Assembly (NCBI RefSeq): GCF_023278565.1
Contig: NC_064682.1
Coordinates: 3,658,001-3,722,000 of the forward strand
Source of the DNA: Colletotrichum lupini
Lineage: Eukaryota; Ascomycota; Sordariomycetes; Glomerellales; Glomerellaceae
Reading direction: 5' to 3'
Length of the DNA stretch: 64,000 bases
Made by a program: the position numbers and the translations under genes. A model generated the notes under the pieces. It was not told the origin of the DNA and ran no database searches. It saw nothing but the letters and a program-made list of their open reading frames with translations. Of this stretch, positions 21,427-34,144 are shown piece after piece. Numbering within the stretch: position 1 is the stretch's first letter; each line of letters begins with the position of its first letter.

Positions 21427-23600
21427 TCAAAGAATGAACACGGGCTGTCTGTTCCCAATCAACTCACTTTTCGACACTTGCACATCCTTCTTATCGAAGT
21501 CGTGCAACATCAACCAACAAATCATCCTGAATACGAGTGTATACCAGATTGCCAAGCGCTGCATCTCAATATGGTTGGGTACTATCGTTTCCCACTGTGG
21601 CAGCTCTGACAATTTGCTTGGCTGCGGAAGTTCCGGCTGATCACCAGGTTGCTCAGTCTCGATGCGATGAGGCCACGTCTTGACCCTGCTGATGCCAGGC
21701 GTGGGCGTCGAGTCGTCTAGAGCCTTGGTTGGAGACTCTCCGGGGTTAAGTCTCAACGGCGACGGAGGGACTGCGCTGCCGGCTTGGGGTGAGCCGTTAC
21801 CCAAGCGGGATCTTCGTTTCTCTGTGTCGTCGTGTATGGCTCTTGAAACGACCTCGTCGTCTCGCTTGCCCCTCTTGGTAGAGTTGGTAGGCACTACACG
21901 CCATAGTATGCGCTCGAAGTATGTCTCCATGAACCTTTGTTCTCTCATCTCCAGAGGGATACCAAGCAGGTCCCGAAACGAAATCTGTTCTTTCCCCCTT
22001 TTATCCGGACTGTTGATGGCTGCCAACACTTCCTGGAGGTGACGACGTAGCACATCGAGCACGATTCCCTGGTCTCGTTTCTTGAGAGATTTGTCTGCCA
22101 TATCAATGGCTTTGTGCAAGAGACTCATTCTTTTGCTCGTTAGAGGCGGGTTCTCGTCAAAATCGTTGCTCATCTCCTCCGCTGACTCCGAAAGAGCCCT
22201 GATATCTTCGACGGCAGTTTCAACCCTCTCATCGATGACAGTCTCTGCTTCTTCTTCAACAACCGTGAGATCGTTCATCAACAGTCCGCTAAAAGCGATG
22301 AGCAGACGCTGGAGTGACAACGAATCTCTGTCCCAAGAGAAGATTGTTGGATTGGGCAGGAAACGGAAGCATCTTCCTTCAATGTGCAAAACTCGGGCGA
22401 GCATGCCGATGACCTCGAAGGTAACTGCCTAAGAGTTAGTCGAACATGCACAAACTCCCATAGATTCACTCGATTAACTGATTACATACCAGAAAAGAGG
22501 TGCCGGTCTTTCTTTCCTTCTCTGTAGAAGAGCGTGGTTTTGCCGTTGCATCCTATCTGGGTCAAAGTCTCCGCAATGGCATCGCGAGTGCTCAGTTGAA
22601 GGATTTCGACCTTGGTTCCAGTTCCCGACGACGTTTTGAACTCCCTCTGCCACTCCAAGTCTTCGTCGGGATCCTTCTTAACTCGATAGAAAGTTGGCAC
22701 TCGCCCAAAACAGAGCTCCTTCACTTCAGATGTCGGAATCACTCGCCGCTCCTCAAATACAGTGGGACCGGTTTTCTCAAAAACAAAGACGACACCCAAG
22801 TCGGGTACACGTGAGCCAGTCAGACTATAGCCATTTCCTTCCGCGCGGTACTGGTTGTTGTCTCGGTCGAAGACTCTCCAATAGAGTCCAAGTATTGCTG
22901 CTAGCTCGACCAGATGAGAGATCGTAGAGGTTGCATAGGGCTTCTTGATGGAGGGGTTCGCATCGAAGCTTCTTTCCTTCGCCTGTACTTTCACGGCCAA
23001 AGTCGGCTCAGGCAGGTCCGGGATGATGGAACTTGGCAACCATTCCCCTTGTAGCTTCTTGCACTCCCATTTTTTGGAATCCTTCTCCATTCTTTCAAGG
23101 GCGATTAGGAGATAGACCCACGTTGCTAGCTCGTTGTTGACAGTGTGGACCTTTTCAGTAGGCTTAGACGGCTTTTCGTCGTTGGTTCCGTTGGCTGGTC
23201 CAGGGTTTGGGAATATCTTGGCATATTCGAGTCGGTTCTTGGTACAACTTTTCTCAGTGCCCTCCACGGACCACATCTCTCCTTTTTCAGGTTTATTCTG
23301 GTTGTTTGGGGGGGCCAGAAAGATGATTGGCGCCTCGAACCTAACCTCGAGACGTAGCTCCTTGAACTTTGGCCGTTTTGTCGTGCCTTTCGCCCATCCT
23401 CCCATCACGTCTTCGGTGCAATTGGGAAGCCCTTTAGCCGACGCAAAGATCGCTTGCATGATCTGTAGAGTCGCTGCAAAGAGAGCGACCACCGAGACGA
23501 CGAGAGCAACAATCGCAACAACTACGTCGCTCCCTCCGTTAGCATTGCCATTGCTGTTGCTATTGTCGCTCGGGCTATTACTGGAATTGCTGTCGGCCAT
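21427..23600 (-). CDS. Membrane-anchored protein of unknown function
   Basis: Exons 23600-22490 and 22424-21427 join over a 65-bp intron (GTATGT...GGCAG) to 702 aa. The N-terminus is a Ser/Asn/Gly-rich segment of about 24 residues followed by one strong membrane helix (VVVAIVALVVSVVALFAATL, about residues 26-46). Thereafter the protein is soluble-looking, with an acidic helical stretch in exon 2 (VVEEEAETVIDERVETAVED) and a Pro/Ser-rich part near residues 575-610. A second hydrophobic run, LAIWYTLVFRMICWLML, lies near the C-terminus. I recall similar proteins of unknown function in many ascomycetes. No catalytic motif is visible. Gene structure and coding quality are good and there are no lesions. 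Confidence 0.8.
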
Positions 23601-24400
23601 CTTGACAGATGTTCACCCCGTGAAACACCACGTAAAGAAATGACGAGTGCGACAGAGACCATCAAAGTCCGAAGTCTTCGCCAAGAATCCTATCCCATAC
23701 GGCTGGGATTGAGAATGAGATTGGTGATGCTACCCCGCCGAGGAAGATTCCGTTGATCACCGGCAGAAGTGGGTCGCAAGTGGACGAGCCGGCGCCGGAG
23801 TTGTGAGCACGTGGACGGCGGCGACTAGCCGTGTCTAAGGCCAAATGTCGGTGAAGGGTCTGGTAGTTTAAAGCACCATTGTTTCGACTGGAGACGACAT
23901 TTTCATCGAGAACGAGACATAAGTAAATAGACTAACGAAGCGGAAAAGTCGAGGACGAGGCTTTGGTGAACTACCGCAATTGATGATTTTGCGACGGTTC
24001 GCCCCGTCTCACAGGATTCGAGCTGCAGGTGAAGGCCGCTTATGCGGCATCCCTGGAAATGCGCATCATGAGGTCCAGCTCAGCCCATGGCGCAGCCCAA
24101 AACAGTCGGAAAGGGACACCGCGGATGTACGGATCTTGCGGCCTGCGTAGACTGCCTGATCATCATGTCTCAACCATTGGGCAGAGTTCAATTGGAGAAG
24201 CTGGCAACTGTCACATCTCACCAACAGCACTCTTCTGGCTCAAGCAGCAGGCTACGCAGAGCCTCCTTTCTCGCATGAAAACCTGAAGGCTCTCGCTGCG
24301 GGCCTCAGTTCTTGCGTGCGAATTTGTCCATTGGAGTCTGCCTGACCAACCTGTCGCACGTTGGACGTCATAAGCCATCTTTGATTTCTAACTGTTGGTA
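23601..24400. other. Flank between the last intact gene and the repeat block
   Basis: GC-normal DNA holding the promoter of the 702-aa protein. Overlapping open frames of 60-85 codons at 24029-24286 have no recognisable family or introns. Base composition changes abruptly at about 24400-24600 into AT-rich repeat DNA. Confidence 0.45.
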
Positions 24401-24508
24401 TACACGTAGGCAGGTCAGACCTTTCGGTCGCGACTAGGTTAATAGGTCAGTATAGGTCTATTGCGTATATATAAGAGGGGAAGATCGTGGGCAGAGCCCG
24501 CGGTCCTT

Positions 24509-24568
24509 TAGTAAGTATAGGTAGGTAAAAGGGTCCGTTTATACGGGCCTAGACTACCTACTTACTAC
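24509..24568. repeat. Imperfect inverted repeat at the edge of the AT-rich block
   Basis: TAGTAAGTA-TAGGTA-GGTA on the left pairs with TACCTACTTACTA on the right, apart from a 6-base insertion, around a GGGTCCG/CGGGCC core. It sits at the compositional boundary and could be an element end. The stretch from 24.6 to 26.26 kb that follows is RIP-mutated and unresolved. Confidence 0.4.
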
Positions 24569-26261
24569 CCCTACCTAACTACTTAATAAGGCCCCTTTTT
24601 TACCTCGTAATTTAATATTAGTAGTCTTCTATTTTTATAATAAAAAAGGCTAGAATAGGGGCTAGGTCCCCCGCTAGTAAGAACTAATAATAAAATTTAT
24701 AGTTAATCCCCTATTTAAAAATACCTAAAGCCGTATACTAAAATTTTAATATAACTTTTATTATAATTATTCGTATAGAAATTTTAATATTCCCTTTTTT
24801 TAATTACTTCTTAATCCTCTAATATATATAATCTATATACCTAAATTCCTTAGAAATCGTTAAATTTAGCGTAATTAAAAAAGAGCTTTTTATTAATCTA
24901 ACTATACCCTAAATACGTATATTCTTTTCTAAACCGAAGCCCGAGAGGTATATACGTTCGCTAAACGACTTATTATTTATAATATATTATTATTTTAACT
25001 ACGTATTACTTATCCTTCTATTTTAATTATGATAATTCCTTTATTAATAAATCGTTCGAGGGATTTATTTAATATATTTTTTATAAACCCGTTAACTAGG
25101 TTATTATCGCTACTAATTTAATAAATCTCGCAAAGCTCGTAGCGTTCGTATAATTACTTAAGTATTATAATATCTATTATAAAGCGCTTTTCTTTTATAA
25201 TACCTAGCTTAACGAAGTATTTATATAGTAAGTATAAATTTATATAGACTATAGTAAGGATCTTTAGAACGTTAAGTTATTTAATAATAAGGTTTAGGGT
25301 AATTAAAATAGTATAGGTAACGTTAATACTTATAACTATTTTATAAATTTCTAATATTAATACGCTCTAAATAATCCTTTTACTCTTTATAAAGCTATAG
25401 TAGATAATATTATTATTAATTATAAAGCTCTCGTTAATTTATTTTTTATTTATAAAAATAATAATATAACCTAGCTATAAAGTATAATTAGCGTTATTTA
25501 TAAATAACCTATTTACGAAAATAAAAAGTTTAGTTATAATTAGATTTAATAATATAAATATAAGCCCTCGGTTTAAATAATTGATTTACTATTTAATATA
25601 ACGGTTTAGCGTAGTATAGTTAGTAAATAACGGATTTATTTAGTATTAAATAGTAAACGACGTATTAAAAGCTATTTTTAATTAGTAAATTAATATAATA
25701 TAAGTACTTCGAGCTCGCTATTTAATAAATTATTATTTAGTATTTAATATTAAGGGGTTAACTTATTTAAGCTTCTTCTCTTAATTCTTCTATTTAAGTA
25801 CTATATTAATACTTTTTGATAAGATAATCTCGCTATTAAAAATAAGCAGCTCGTTAGTTAATAGTTATTATTTTAATTTAGTTAGTAGCTTGGTATGTTT
25901 AAACTCGGTTTCTTTTTTTTTAACTAAAAATCTTATTTAATAATTTAATAATATTATCGGTCTATATATTAATAATACTAAATAATCTATTTTCTCTTAT
26001 CGAGATTAGTAAGTATAAATTAAACGTAAATATTATTATTTAAAATATTTTTAAATAATACTTATTATATATTATTTATTAATAAGTACTAAATTTTATA
26101 AAGCTATATAGTAACTATATAATGTATAGAATAATACCCTTAGGGTATAAATAACGGATCCGAGTTAGTAATTAAGTAAAAGCCTTATAATAAAGAGGTT
26201 AGCTCGATTATATATATATTTAAGTAATATTTTATAGCTAAGCGACGTAGCTTTTTATTAT

Positions 26262-26480
26262 AAAAGGGAACTCGAGGTAGGTCGGAACGCTATTATATTA
26301 ACCTAATTAACTAAAGACTTAACATAAAAAAAGAAAAAATAGAATAGTAAGTAGAAGCTAGCGAGCTAGCCTTTTAGGCCTAGTAGTTTAGCTCGTTACG
26401 TAACTATTAAAAGCTTAGCCTCGTAGCTTAAAGCTAAGTTATAGGGCCTATAGGGCCCTAATATTTATTATTATAATATT
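26262..26480 (-). mobile_element. 3' LTR (visible part) of a Gypsy retrotransposon, RIP-mutated
   Basis: This segment is a direct repeat of 33529-33748. In the last 21 aligned bases of the two copies, all differences are C-to-T or G-to-A, with this copy the more mutated. On the minus strand it is preceded by a purine tract of AAA and nine G (26482-26493), the expected polypurine tract next to a 3' LTR. That fixes the element's orientation as minus. Its far end could not be traced beyond about 26262. Confidence 0.7.
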
Positions 26481-29400
26481 ACCCCCCCCCTTTATACTAG
26501 AGGGCGCTATTTATAATATTAAAAAATAAACTTCTTAATTACCTCTTATTTTAATAAATTTATAGCTATAATTATTATTATTATATTACCGTTATCCCTT
26601 AGTAATAATAAATTATTAATTATAGTAGCTTCTATTTATATATCTAAGTTTTATAATAAACCTTTAGTAATTAAGTATTAGTAATAAAACGCTTATAGCG
26701 CTATTAGTATATACTTAAAGCTCTTTACGTCGTATTATATTAAATCCGTATTATATCCTTTTTAATTTACTTAGTACTATAGCTTTTCTTTATATAAGTA
26801 TAACTTAACTATTTTAAAAACCTCGTACTCTAGCTTATTATTATTATTAGTAATTAATAGTAATAGTTCTTAGTTCTACTTAGGTAATAAGTCGTTAGCG
26901 GCCTTTTTTAGCTTATTTAAGTAAAAAACTAAGTATACTTAGCTACTTATTAGTAACTCTATAACTTATATACCCCCCTATTTAGTATTAATAATAAGCT
27001 ATAAGCTAGCTTATAGTTATTATAATTTATTTATATTAATAAACTTTTAGTACGAAGTATTAACGAAGACCCGGTCTCTTATTTTTAAGTTATCTGGGTA
27101 TTAATAATAGTTGGTATACTTTTTATATTATACTTAAGTAACTTTTATATTACCCTTAGTAATCTCCTAGGCCTCGTATATTCCCTAAGCTATACGCTAT
27201 ACGTTAGTACGGTTTAGTTTCTTTTTTATAAAACCGAATTAGTAAGTTCGCTTAGACTAATTAAAGGAAAGCTATAGCTAGTAACCGAATTTTACTTTAT
27301 ATAATAATAGCCCCGTAGTCTTACTAAGCTAAGTAGTATAAGTAAAGTTAATTATAAGTAATATGTCGCTCTAGTTATTTTAATATTAATTAATTAATAA
27401 TCTTAATTACTATAAGATATACTAATTTAGTACCTCTATTTAGCTATCCGTTTATAAATAATCTATTATTAATAACTATAACCTAACTTTATAAATCTTA
27501 TAGAGCTCCCCTTAGAAATTAAAGATAAATTAGGGGCCTCGGTTCGACGTAATAGTTTTTAATAAGCCGAAGATAGGTAGTACCTATTTATAAAATATTT
27601 AGCTTATATTTTTTACTATAGTAGTTTTATAATAAAAAATAAATATCGCCCTTTTACTTAGGTAGTCTATTATTATTTATATATTATTAAATCCTTTTTA
27701 ATTAGTAGGGATACTTATAAAGTTAGTAAAAATATATTACTATAAGTAGTCGGGTATTAGTAATAGTCTTAGCTCCCCTAGAAGTTTATTACGCAGCTTT
27801 TATAACTAGTAATAGGTATAGTAATTCTGTACGTATTAGTAAGTATTTACTATTAGGCCCAGCTAGTAATATTACTATTTAATTATTTTTATAACCTTAT
27901 TATACCCTAAGTAAGTAAGAAGTTTTTATTTATAGACTTTATAAATAATTATATAGTGGTTTTTTTCCGGCTTTATAGGTATAAAAGATCGACCTTAACG
28001 GGATTACGCTTTTAAAAGAAATTATATAATATAATATACTCTTTAACTATATAATATATATTATATATCCTAAGTACGCGCTTAACGTAATATAGTAATT
28101 TTAATACGAAAACCGCTATTTAATTCGGGATAAATAAGCTACCCTTGTTATTATATAGTAGTGCCGGTTAAAAAGGTTAATAATAAAAGTTGGTTATAAT
28201 AATTAGCTATAATAGTCGGCTATAATAGTTAGAGGCGGCCTTTTTTAATTATAGAGGTTCTGAACTTTAATAGCGACGTAGAGGTTTTTAAAAAAAGGGC
28301 TAAATAGGTTAATATTTACTACTTATACTAGAGCTCGTAAAGATTTTTTTTATCCTTATCGCTTTTAATATTATTTAAAGCTACTCTCTATTTAAACTAA
28401 ATAAATTTATTAAATAAATTTACTAAATAAATCTACTAAATAAATCTATTAAATAAACCTATTAATATATAAACTACTACCTTAACGAGAACCTATTCTA
28501 TTTTTAGTATATAATTAGTAATTAGTAAGCTAGAACTTTTTAAAAATACCCGTTAATAAGTCTGCCCCTCTTAGGCTAGGTACCCTCGGCTAGCTCGACG
28601 CTATAGTTATTATAACTAATATTAGTATACCTAAGGATTAGTAAAGTACTTTTTAATAGTACGGAATTTAGCTAGGTAATAGTACGAACGTTATAAATAG
28701 CCGGGCTAATATAAATATTAAGATTTAATATATTAACGCTAGCTTAGTTATAATAATTATAATAGACGGGCTAGAAGTATATAAAGTTAGGGTAATAAAC
28801 TAGTATTTTAAATAGCTCTTATAGGACCCCCTGGGTAATAATAATACTTATATAAAAAAATAGATTATATTAGACCTAGCTACTTACGTAACCTAATATT
28901 AAGAGGTTTTATACGTATTAAAATAAGTAAAGCTTGCTTTATAAGCGGGTAATAGAAAGTTAGGAGCTATTAATAAAAAGGAGATAATAGTTAAGTCGGT
29001 TAATTACTATTTTAGTTAGTAATTAGGTATAGAGCGTATTATACTTAGTTTTTTTTAATACGTAATATACGGTACGGCCCCGGCGGATTGCTCTATCGGG
29101 GGGTTATAAATAATTATAATATAAAAGTTCTCCTCTTTAAATACTACGAGCTTCCCGTTTATTATTAATAATCCGTTATTTTAAATAAATTAGTACTTAT
29201 ATCCTTTAGCTACTAGCGCTCGTATTAATATAAAAGACGTTATAATAAGGTTCTTATTAAGCTTTAAAATCTTCTTTATTAATAAGTACCCCTAGAGCTC
29301 GTTTTTTAATAAAAATAAGCTAATTATAAGCTATAGTTAGTTAATAATAACGCTTAATAGCGCTTATAGCTCTATTATAATATTAAAAAATAGTAGTCTT

Positions 29401-32400
29401 AATAATAAGAGGACTTATATTTTATTAGCTTTTTTTAGTACTTATTAAATACGGATATTTTCTACTTTTTATAAGAGGGCGTTAGTTAGTACGTTCTCTT
29501 TCCCTAGGTAATAATAAATTTAAAAATTAAAGTTTATTAATATACCGGCTTAACGGGCTTATTATAAGTTAAGTAAGTACTTAGTTATAAAAAATAGTAA
29601 TAATTAATAGTTTATAATAACGTCGAACTTATATTTATAGCTTACGAGCTCCGCGCGCTATTCTTCTAAATATAATACTATTATTAATATTCTTTTATTA
29701 TAAATAGTATAATTAAGCTCTGCGCTACTAATTATTTTTAAATAAAAGGCTATTAGGTATTATAACTTATTATCCTTTTATTATTATAATAATACCCCGG
29801 TATATACTAAGTTAGAAGCGTTTACTTTTAGTTATATTAATAACTCTAATTTAAAGTAATAGAGAATAGGCGCCGACGTTAGCGCTAGTTTTATAGTTTT
29901 AAAAGCCGTTTCGTAATTAGTATTAAAGTTAAAAAGAACTCCCTTATTTATGAGCCTCGTAAGGGGCCTAGCTAAGTAGCCGTAATTCTTTATAAACCTT
30001 TTATAAAAGTTATAAAACTTAAAAAAAGACTAAATACCCTTAAGTAATATAAATAGTTTTTAATTTCTAACTATAAAAACTTTCTCTTTATCTAGCTATA
30101 TACTTTTTATTAAAATTATAAAGCCTAAGTATTTTATAAAAATAACGCTAAATTCGTACTTCTTAATATTTACTTATAAGTTTACTTTTTATAAATAGTT
30201 TAGTACTTTAGTAACGTATTTTTAGTATTAAAGGGGGTCGTTAGAGAAGATTAGGATATTATTTATATATACTATATAAAAGCTATTTAAGTATTTTATT
30301 AATATCTCGTTTATATATCGTTAGTATATAATAAGCTTATTATAAAGCTTAAAAAGTACTATTTTATATTTATATACCTTATAATAGGTTTTAAACGTTA
30401 TTAAGTCCTTAGAGGCTAGGTTAAGTTAGATATAATAAAAAGCTTATTTAATATTTAGTCTAATAAATACCTTTACTTTACTTAGCTATATAAAGGTCTT
30501 ATTAATAAATAATAGGGGGTAGTAGTCTTTTTTTATAACTTTATTAAGTTTATAAAAGTTAATATAAAAACGTAAGTTATTATTATACTTTTTTATAAAT
30601 AGCGTTAGTAATATAAAAAGAGTATTACTTAGCTCGATAAATCCCTTTTATAAGTACTTTAATAAATAGGCCCTTATAACCTCTAGCTCGGGTATTAACT
30701 ACTTATATAAAGAGTAATAAGTTAGTTTTTTTTATTACTATTTAAGAGCTCGATTTTACAATTATACGGCCTATAAGGCGTTAATATATCGCTAACTACT
30801 TTATTAAAAACGTTAATCTAAGGCTATAAATACTTTAATAAGTTCGTTATTATAAGGTTATAAATAACTTAGTTATTATTATATAAGGGTTTTACCTCTT
30901 CCTTTTTATCTTTTATAATATAATTAAGCTTATAAAATAAAATAAAGCCTATTTTAACGTCGTTCTACTTTAAGTTCTTTTTAAAAATAGGAGCGCTAAT
31001 AAAAGTAATATCTATTCATATTATTATTAAATATAGTTTTTATTACTTAGCCCTTTTTATAAGAGTAATATTAATATTATTAAGGGCGCGTTCTATTTTT
31101 TTTATATTCTTAGCCTCGTTTAACTATTATATTTAACGGGCTATTATTTTTAGTAAGCGTAGTAATATCTTAATTAGTATACCCTTTACTTATTACTACT
31201 AGAGCTTTTAGTTATACTAAGTTATATTTATTTCAAATAGGTCTTATTAATAATTAGCGTCGATTTAGTATTATATATTAATAACTTCTAGGGTATATAG
31301 GTCCTCGATATCCTTAATAATAATAAAGGGCGTTTTTTATAATAATAGGTCCTTAGGCTATATTAAATATTAATAGTAAATATTAAGGTTTACCCCGTAG
31401 TATTCGAACTACTTCTGCCTTAGGATTAGGTTATAGCGGCCCGTATTAAGCTAAAAGAGGAGTATTTTTAAAAAGACTTATTAATTAATATATAAGTTAG
31501 CGGTCTATATTACGTTAGTATTACTTAATTACTTTTTATTAAATCTAATAATAAGGATTAGGTATAGTAATTTATAAAATAGGGCCGCGTAAAACTATTA
31601 TAATAGAGGGGTTACGTAATTATTTATAAATCCGTACTTATTAGCTCCCGTATTAAATAAAGCTCTTGGGCAAATTTAATATTTATTAAATACTAATATA
31701 AGCTCTATTTTAAGGGGCTAGTCCCCTACGAGATTTTATAAGTTTATTAAATTAATTACTAATTCTTTATCTTTTTTATATATATTCCCTAGCTAGGAGT
31801 TTATTTTTACTAAGGGTTTTAGTTTTCTAAACCCGACTCTATTTTAATAAGGCCCTTAGTAGTGTTAATAATAGTTATAATAATCTTCGGCTTCTTAAAG
31901 TAGTTTTTAAAAATATATTTAGTATTATTATAAATAAAATAAGCGCCACTATCCTTAAGCTTTTAATATAGGGCTTTAGGGATTATTTTATAAGTAAAGG
32001 TACGACCTCGGTTCTATTTAGTACTTTTAATATTTTTATTATTTCCGTTATTTTTATTACTTTTATTTAAAGTCTAGCGGGTTTAGTTAGAAACTTTAAC
32101 TAGGCGGTCCTTTATAAAAGGGGGCTATATTACGTTAGCTAACTAAGTAACGTACTTGGTATATTTTTAAAAAGTAGCCGTATTATTTAAGTATTTTAAT
32201 ATAGCTTAGTTATAAAAATATATAAGTAGCTTATTATAAAAACGGCGCTTTTATTATAATTTTAAAAGCTTATTAATACGTGCGAGCTTAGTAAATATAG
32301 AGCGCTTTTAATAAACGTTTTTAAATATAATCGTAAGTATATCTAGCTTATAACTAGCGTTATTTATAGCGGTCGGGCTAGTATAAGCTAACTTAAGCTC

Positions 32401-33528
32401 GTAAAATAACTACTTAGCTATAGTAATTTTATTAAAAATTAGTATTAGGTATATAAACTCTATAGTACTATTTCTAATCTTATTAATAATATACTTTAAG
32501 TGGTACTTATCCGTATTATAATTAGTATTTTCTAAGCGCTTCGTAATATATTAAAGCTAATAATTAAACTTAAGGTTAATATTATTATTTATAAAAATAG
32601 GTACGTTAAGTATTTTTTAAGAGCCGTAAGTAATAGAATAGAACGAGGTTAGAATAGTTTTATAACTACTTTACGTCTCTAAGTATATTAGCTATTACTT
32701 TAGTATACTAAGGGTAGTAGTATTTTAAATAGAGCTAGCCTAAGAGCCGTTTTCTAATTATTTTAGTTTTTTAGTTATAGCTATATTACTAATATAAGCT
32801 TAAGTAAGAGCTTTTTTTATAATACGGAGCTTTATAGCGGTAGTATATATAAAGTCGAGGTTTTTATAGGTTATTATATATAAGCGCTTAGTACTATTAC
32901 TTAGCTAATTAATAATAAAAGCTAGGACTTACTTTAACTAGTACTAAGTAATATGTATTTTTAGTTATTATTCGATCTATTTAAACAAGGTTTTTTTATT
33001 ATTTTTAAAATATAGCTCCTAAATAAGATTAAGGTCGATATATTACTTAGTATTTTTTTAAAAAAGGATATTATTATAGATATAAATAGGTAAGGTAAGT
33101 TAGTTAGTTACGTTATTAAAGTACGCTAAGTAATCGGCCTAGGTAATAAAGGGTAAGAAGTACTTTATTGACTAGTTAAATAGTACGACTTTAGGGTTAA
33201 TAACTAAGAGTTTAGCGCCTTTATTAGGGCTTATGACGCTCTATTAAGACTTATAAAAGTAACGACTTTATTAAAAACTATTAATATAAAAAGAGACCTA
33301 GCCTCTTTAGTTATATTTTCTAATTATTATATTTAATAAAGGGGGTATATATTTAAAGAGTATTAATTATATTACTTACGTATAATTAATTCAGTTAGTT
33401 ATTACTTAGCTCTCTCATATACCTTTTTAATAAAAGTAGCTAGTTAGGATAATAAGTAGTTAATAAATTAAAATATTATCGTTCTATTTCTAAAGAATAG
33501 TTAATTAAGTAATATTAAGTAATATTAT
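26481..33528 (-). mobile_element. Internal region of a Gypsy-type LTR retrotransposon, RIP relic
   Basis: On the minus strand near 30240-30310 a frame reads Y-I-V-Y-I-N-N-I-L-I-F-S, the degraded form of the YLDD box of Gypsy reverse transcriptase (YVVYLDDILIFS). The flanking helices also fit, with TAA/TAG interruptions. Orientation agrees with the polypurine tract at 26481-26493. Gag should lie toward 33 kb and integrase toward 27-29 kb, but these were not confirmed. The segment 27955-29100 inside it also occurs, inverted, outside it, so a second element may be nested here. No open frame survives. Confidence 0.6.
27955..29100 (+). repeat. Arm A of a 1.1-kb inverted repeat pair with a 13-nt minisatellite
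   Basis: This segment matches the reverse complement of about 34145-35265 over its length. Good anchors are the AAAAGATCGACCTTAACGGG stretch near 27987 and AGACCTAGCTACTTACG near 28874. Near 28395-28465 it carries about five 13-nt tandem units of the form CTAAATAAATCTA. Identity is obscured by RIP transitions. It probably belongs to a transposable element different from the Gypsy copy that holds it. Confidence 0.65.
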
Positions 33529-33748
33529 AAAAAGGAACTTAAAATAAGTTAGAACGCTACTATATTAATTTAATTAACTAAAGACTTAATATAAGAAAAG
33601 AAAAAATAGAATAGTAAGCAGAAACTAGCGAGCTAGCCCTTTAGGCCTAGCGGTCTAGCTCGTTATGTAATTACTAAGAGCTTAGCCTCGTAGCCTAAGG
33701 CTGAGCTACGGGGCCTATAGGGGCCCCAATGCCCACTGCCGTAATACT
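33529..33748 (-). mobile_element. 5' LTR (visible part) of the Gypsy retrotransposon
   Basis: Direct repeat of 26262-26480. It shares AAAGACTTAA, AGAAAAAATAGAATAGTAAG, the CTAGCGAGCTAGCC stretch and the CCTATAGGG palindrome zone. This copy retains more C and G near its outer end (CAATGCCCACTGCC). On the minus strand it is the upstream LTR. Confidence 0.7.
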
Positions 33749-33829
33749 TCTTAAATTAAGGTCGGGGCTAGGGCGAGGATTAGATATTAACTAGTTCTTT
33801 AAATTATTAATAACTATATAAGGATCTCC

Positions 33830-34075
33830 TTTTTCCCCTTATTATTATACCCTTATATAACTAAATAAGACTTTTTAATAAGGTTAAGTCCTAGGTTTTT
33901 AATCTCGTTAATAAATTAAAACTTAAATATCCTTATATCCCTATATTTAGGGCTAAATTAAATAAATTTAATTACCCCTCTTTTTACTAGTCCTAAAAGC
34001 TCTTTATTAATAAATTCTATAAAAAGTACTCTTAGGGTAGTAATAATACCCTTATTATAGAGCTTAGTAATTAAT
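33830..34075 (-). mobile_element. Copia-type reverse transcriptase fragment, RIP relic
   Basis: The minus-strand frame reads ELLGLVKRGVIKF, then RIF-KF-FINEIKNLG and K-S-YLVI, with stops at Gln-like positions. This is the N-terminal start of Ty1/Copia reverse transcriptase (L-x-RGVFE..., RIFGSRFVDEIKN-G, EKSRLV). Only this piece was recognised; arm A' at 34145-35265 may be its upstream neighbour from the same element. Confidence 0.55.
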
Positions 34076-34144
34076 TTAAAATTTACTTTCTTTTTAAATA
34101 TAAAATAAGTTATAGTTATAGAAGTATTACTATAGCTGCCCCCC

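Noticed and set aside
24029..24286. Short plus-strand open frames near the repeat boundary
   Set aside because: Two overlapping frames of similar length, with no known motif and no exon structure.
28395..28465. CRISPR-like array
   Set aside because: The 13-nt units are contiguous, without spacers, and are a minisatellite in a eukaryotic repeat.
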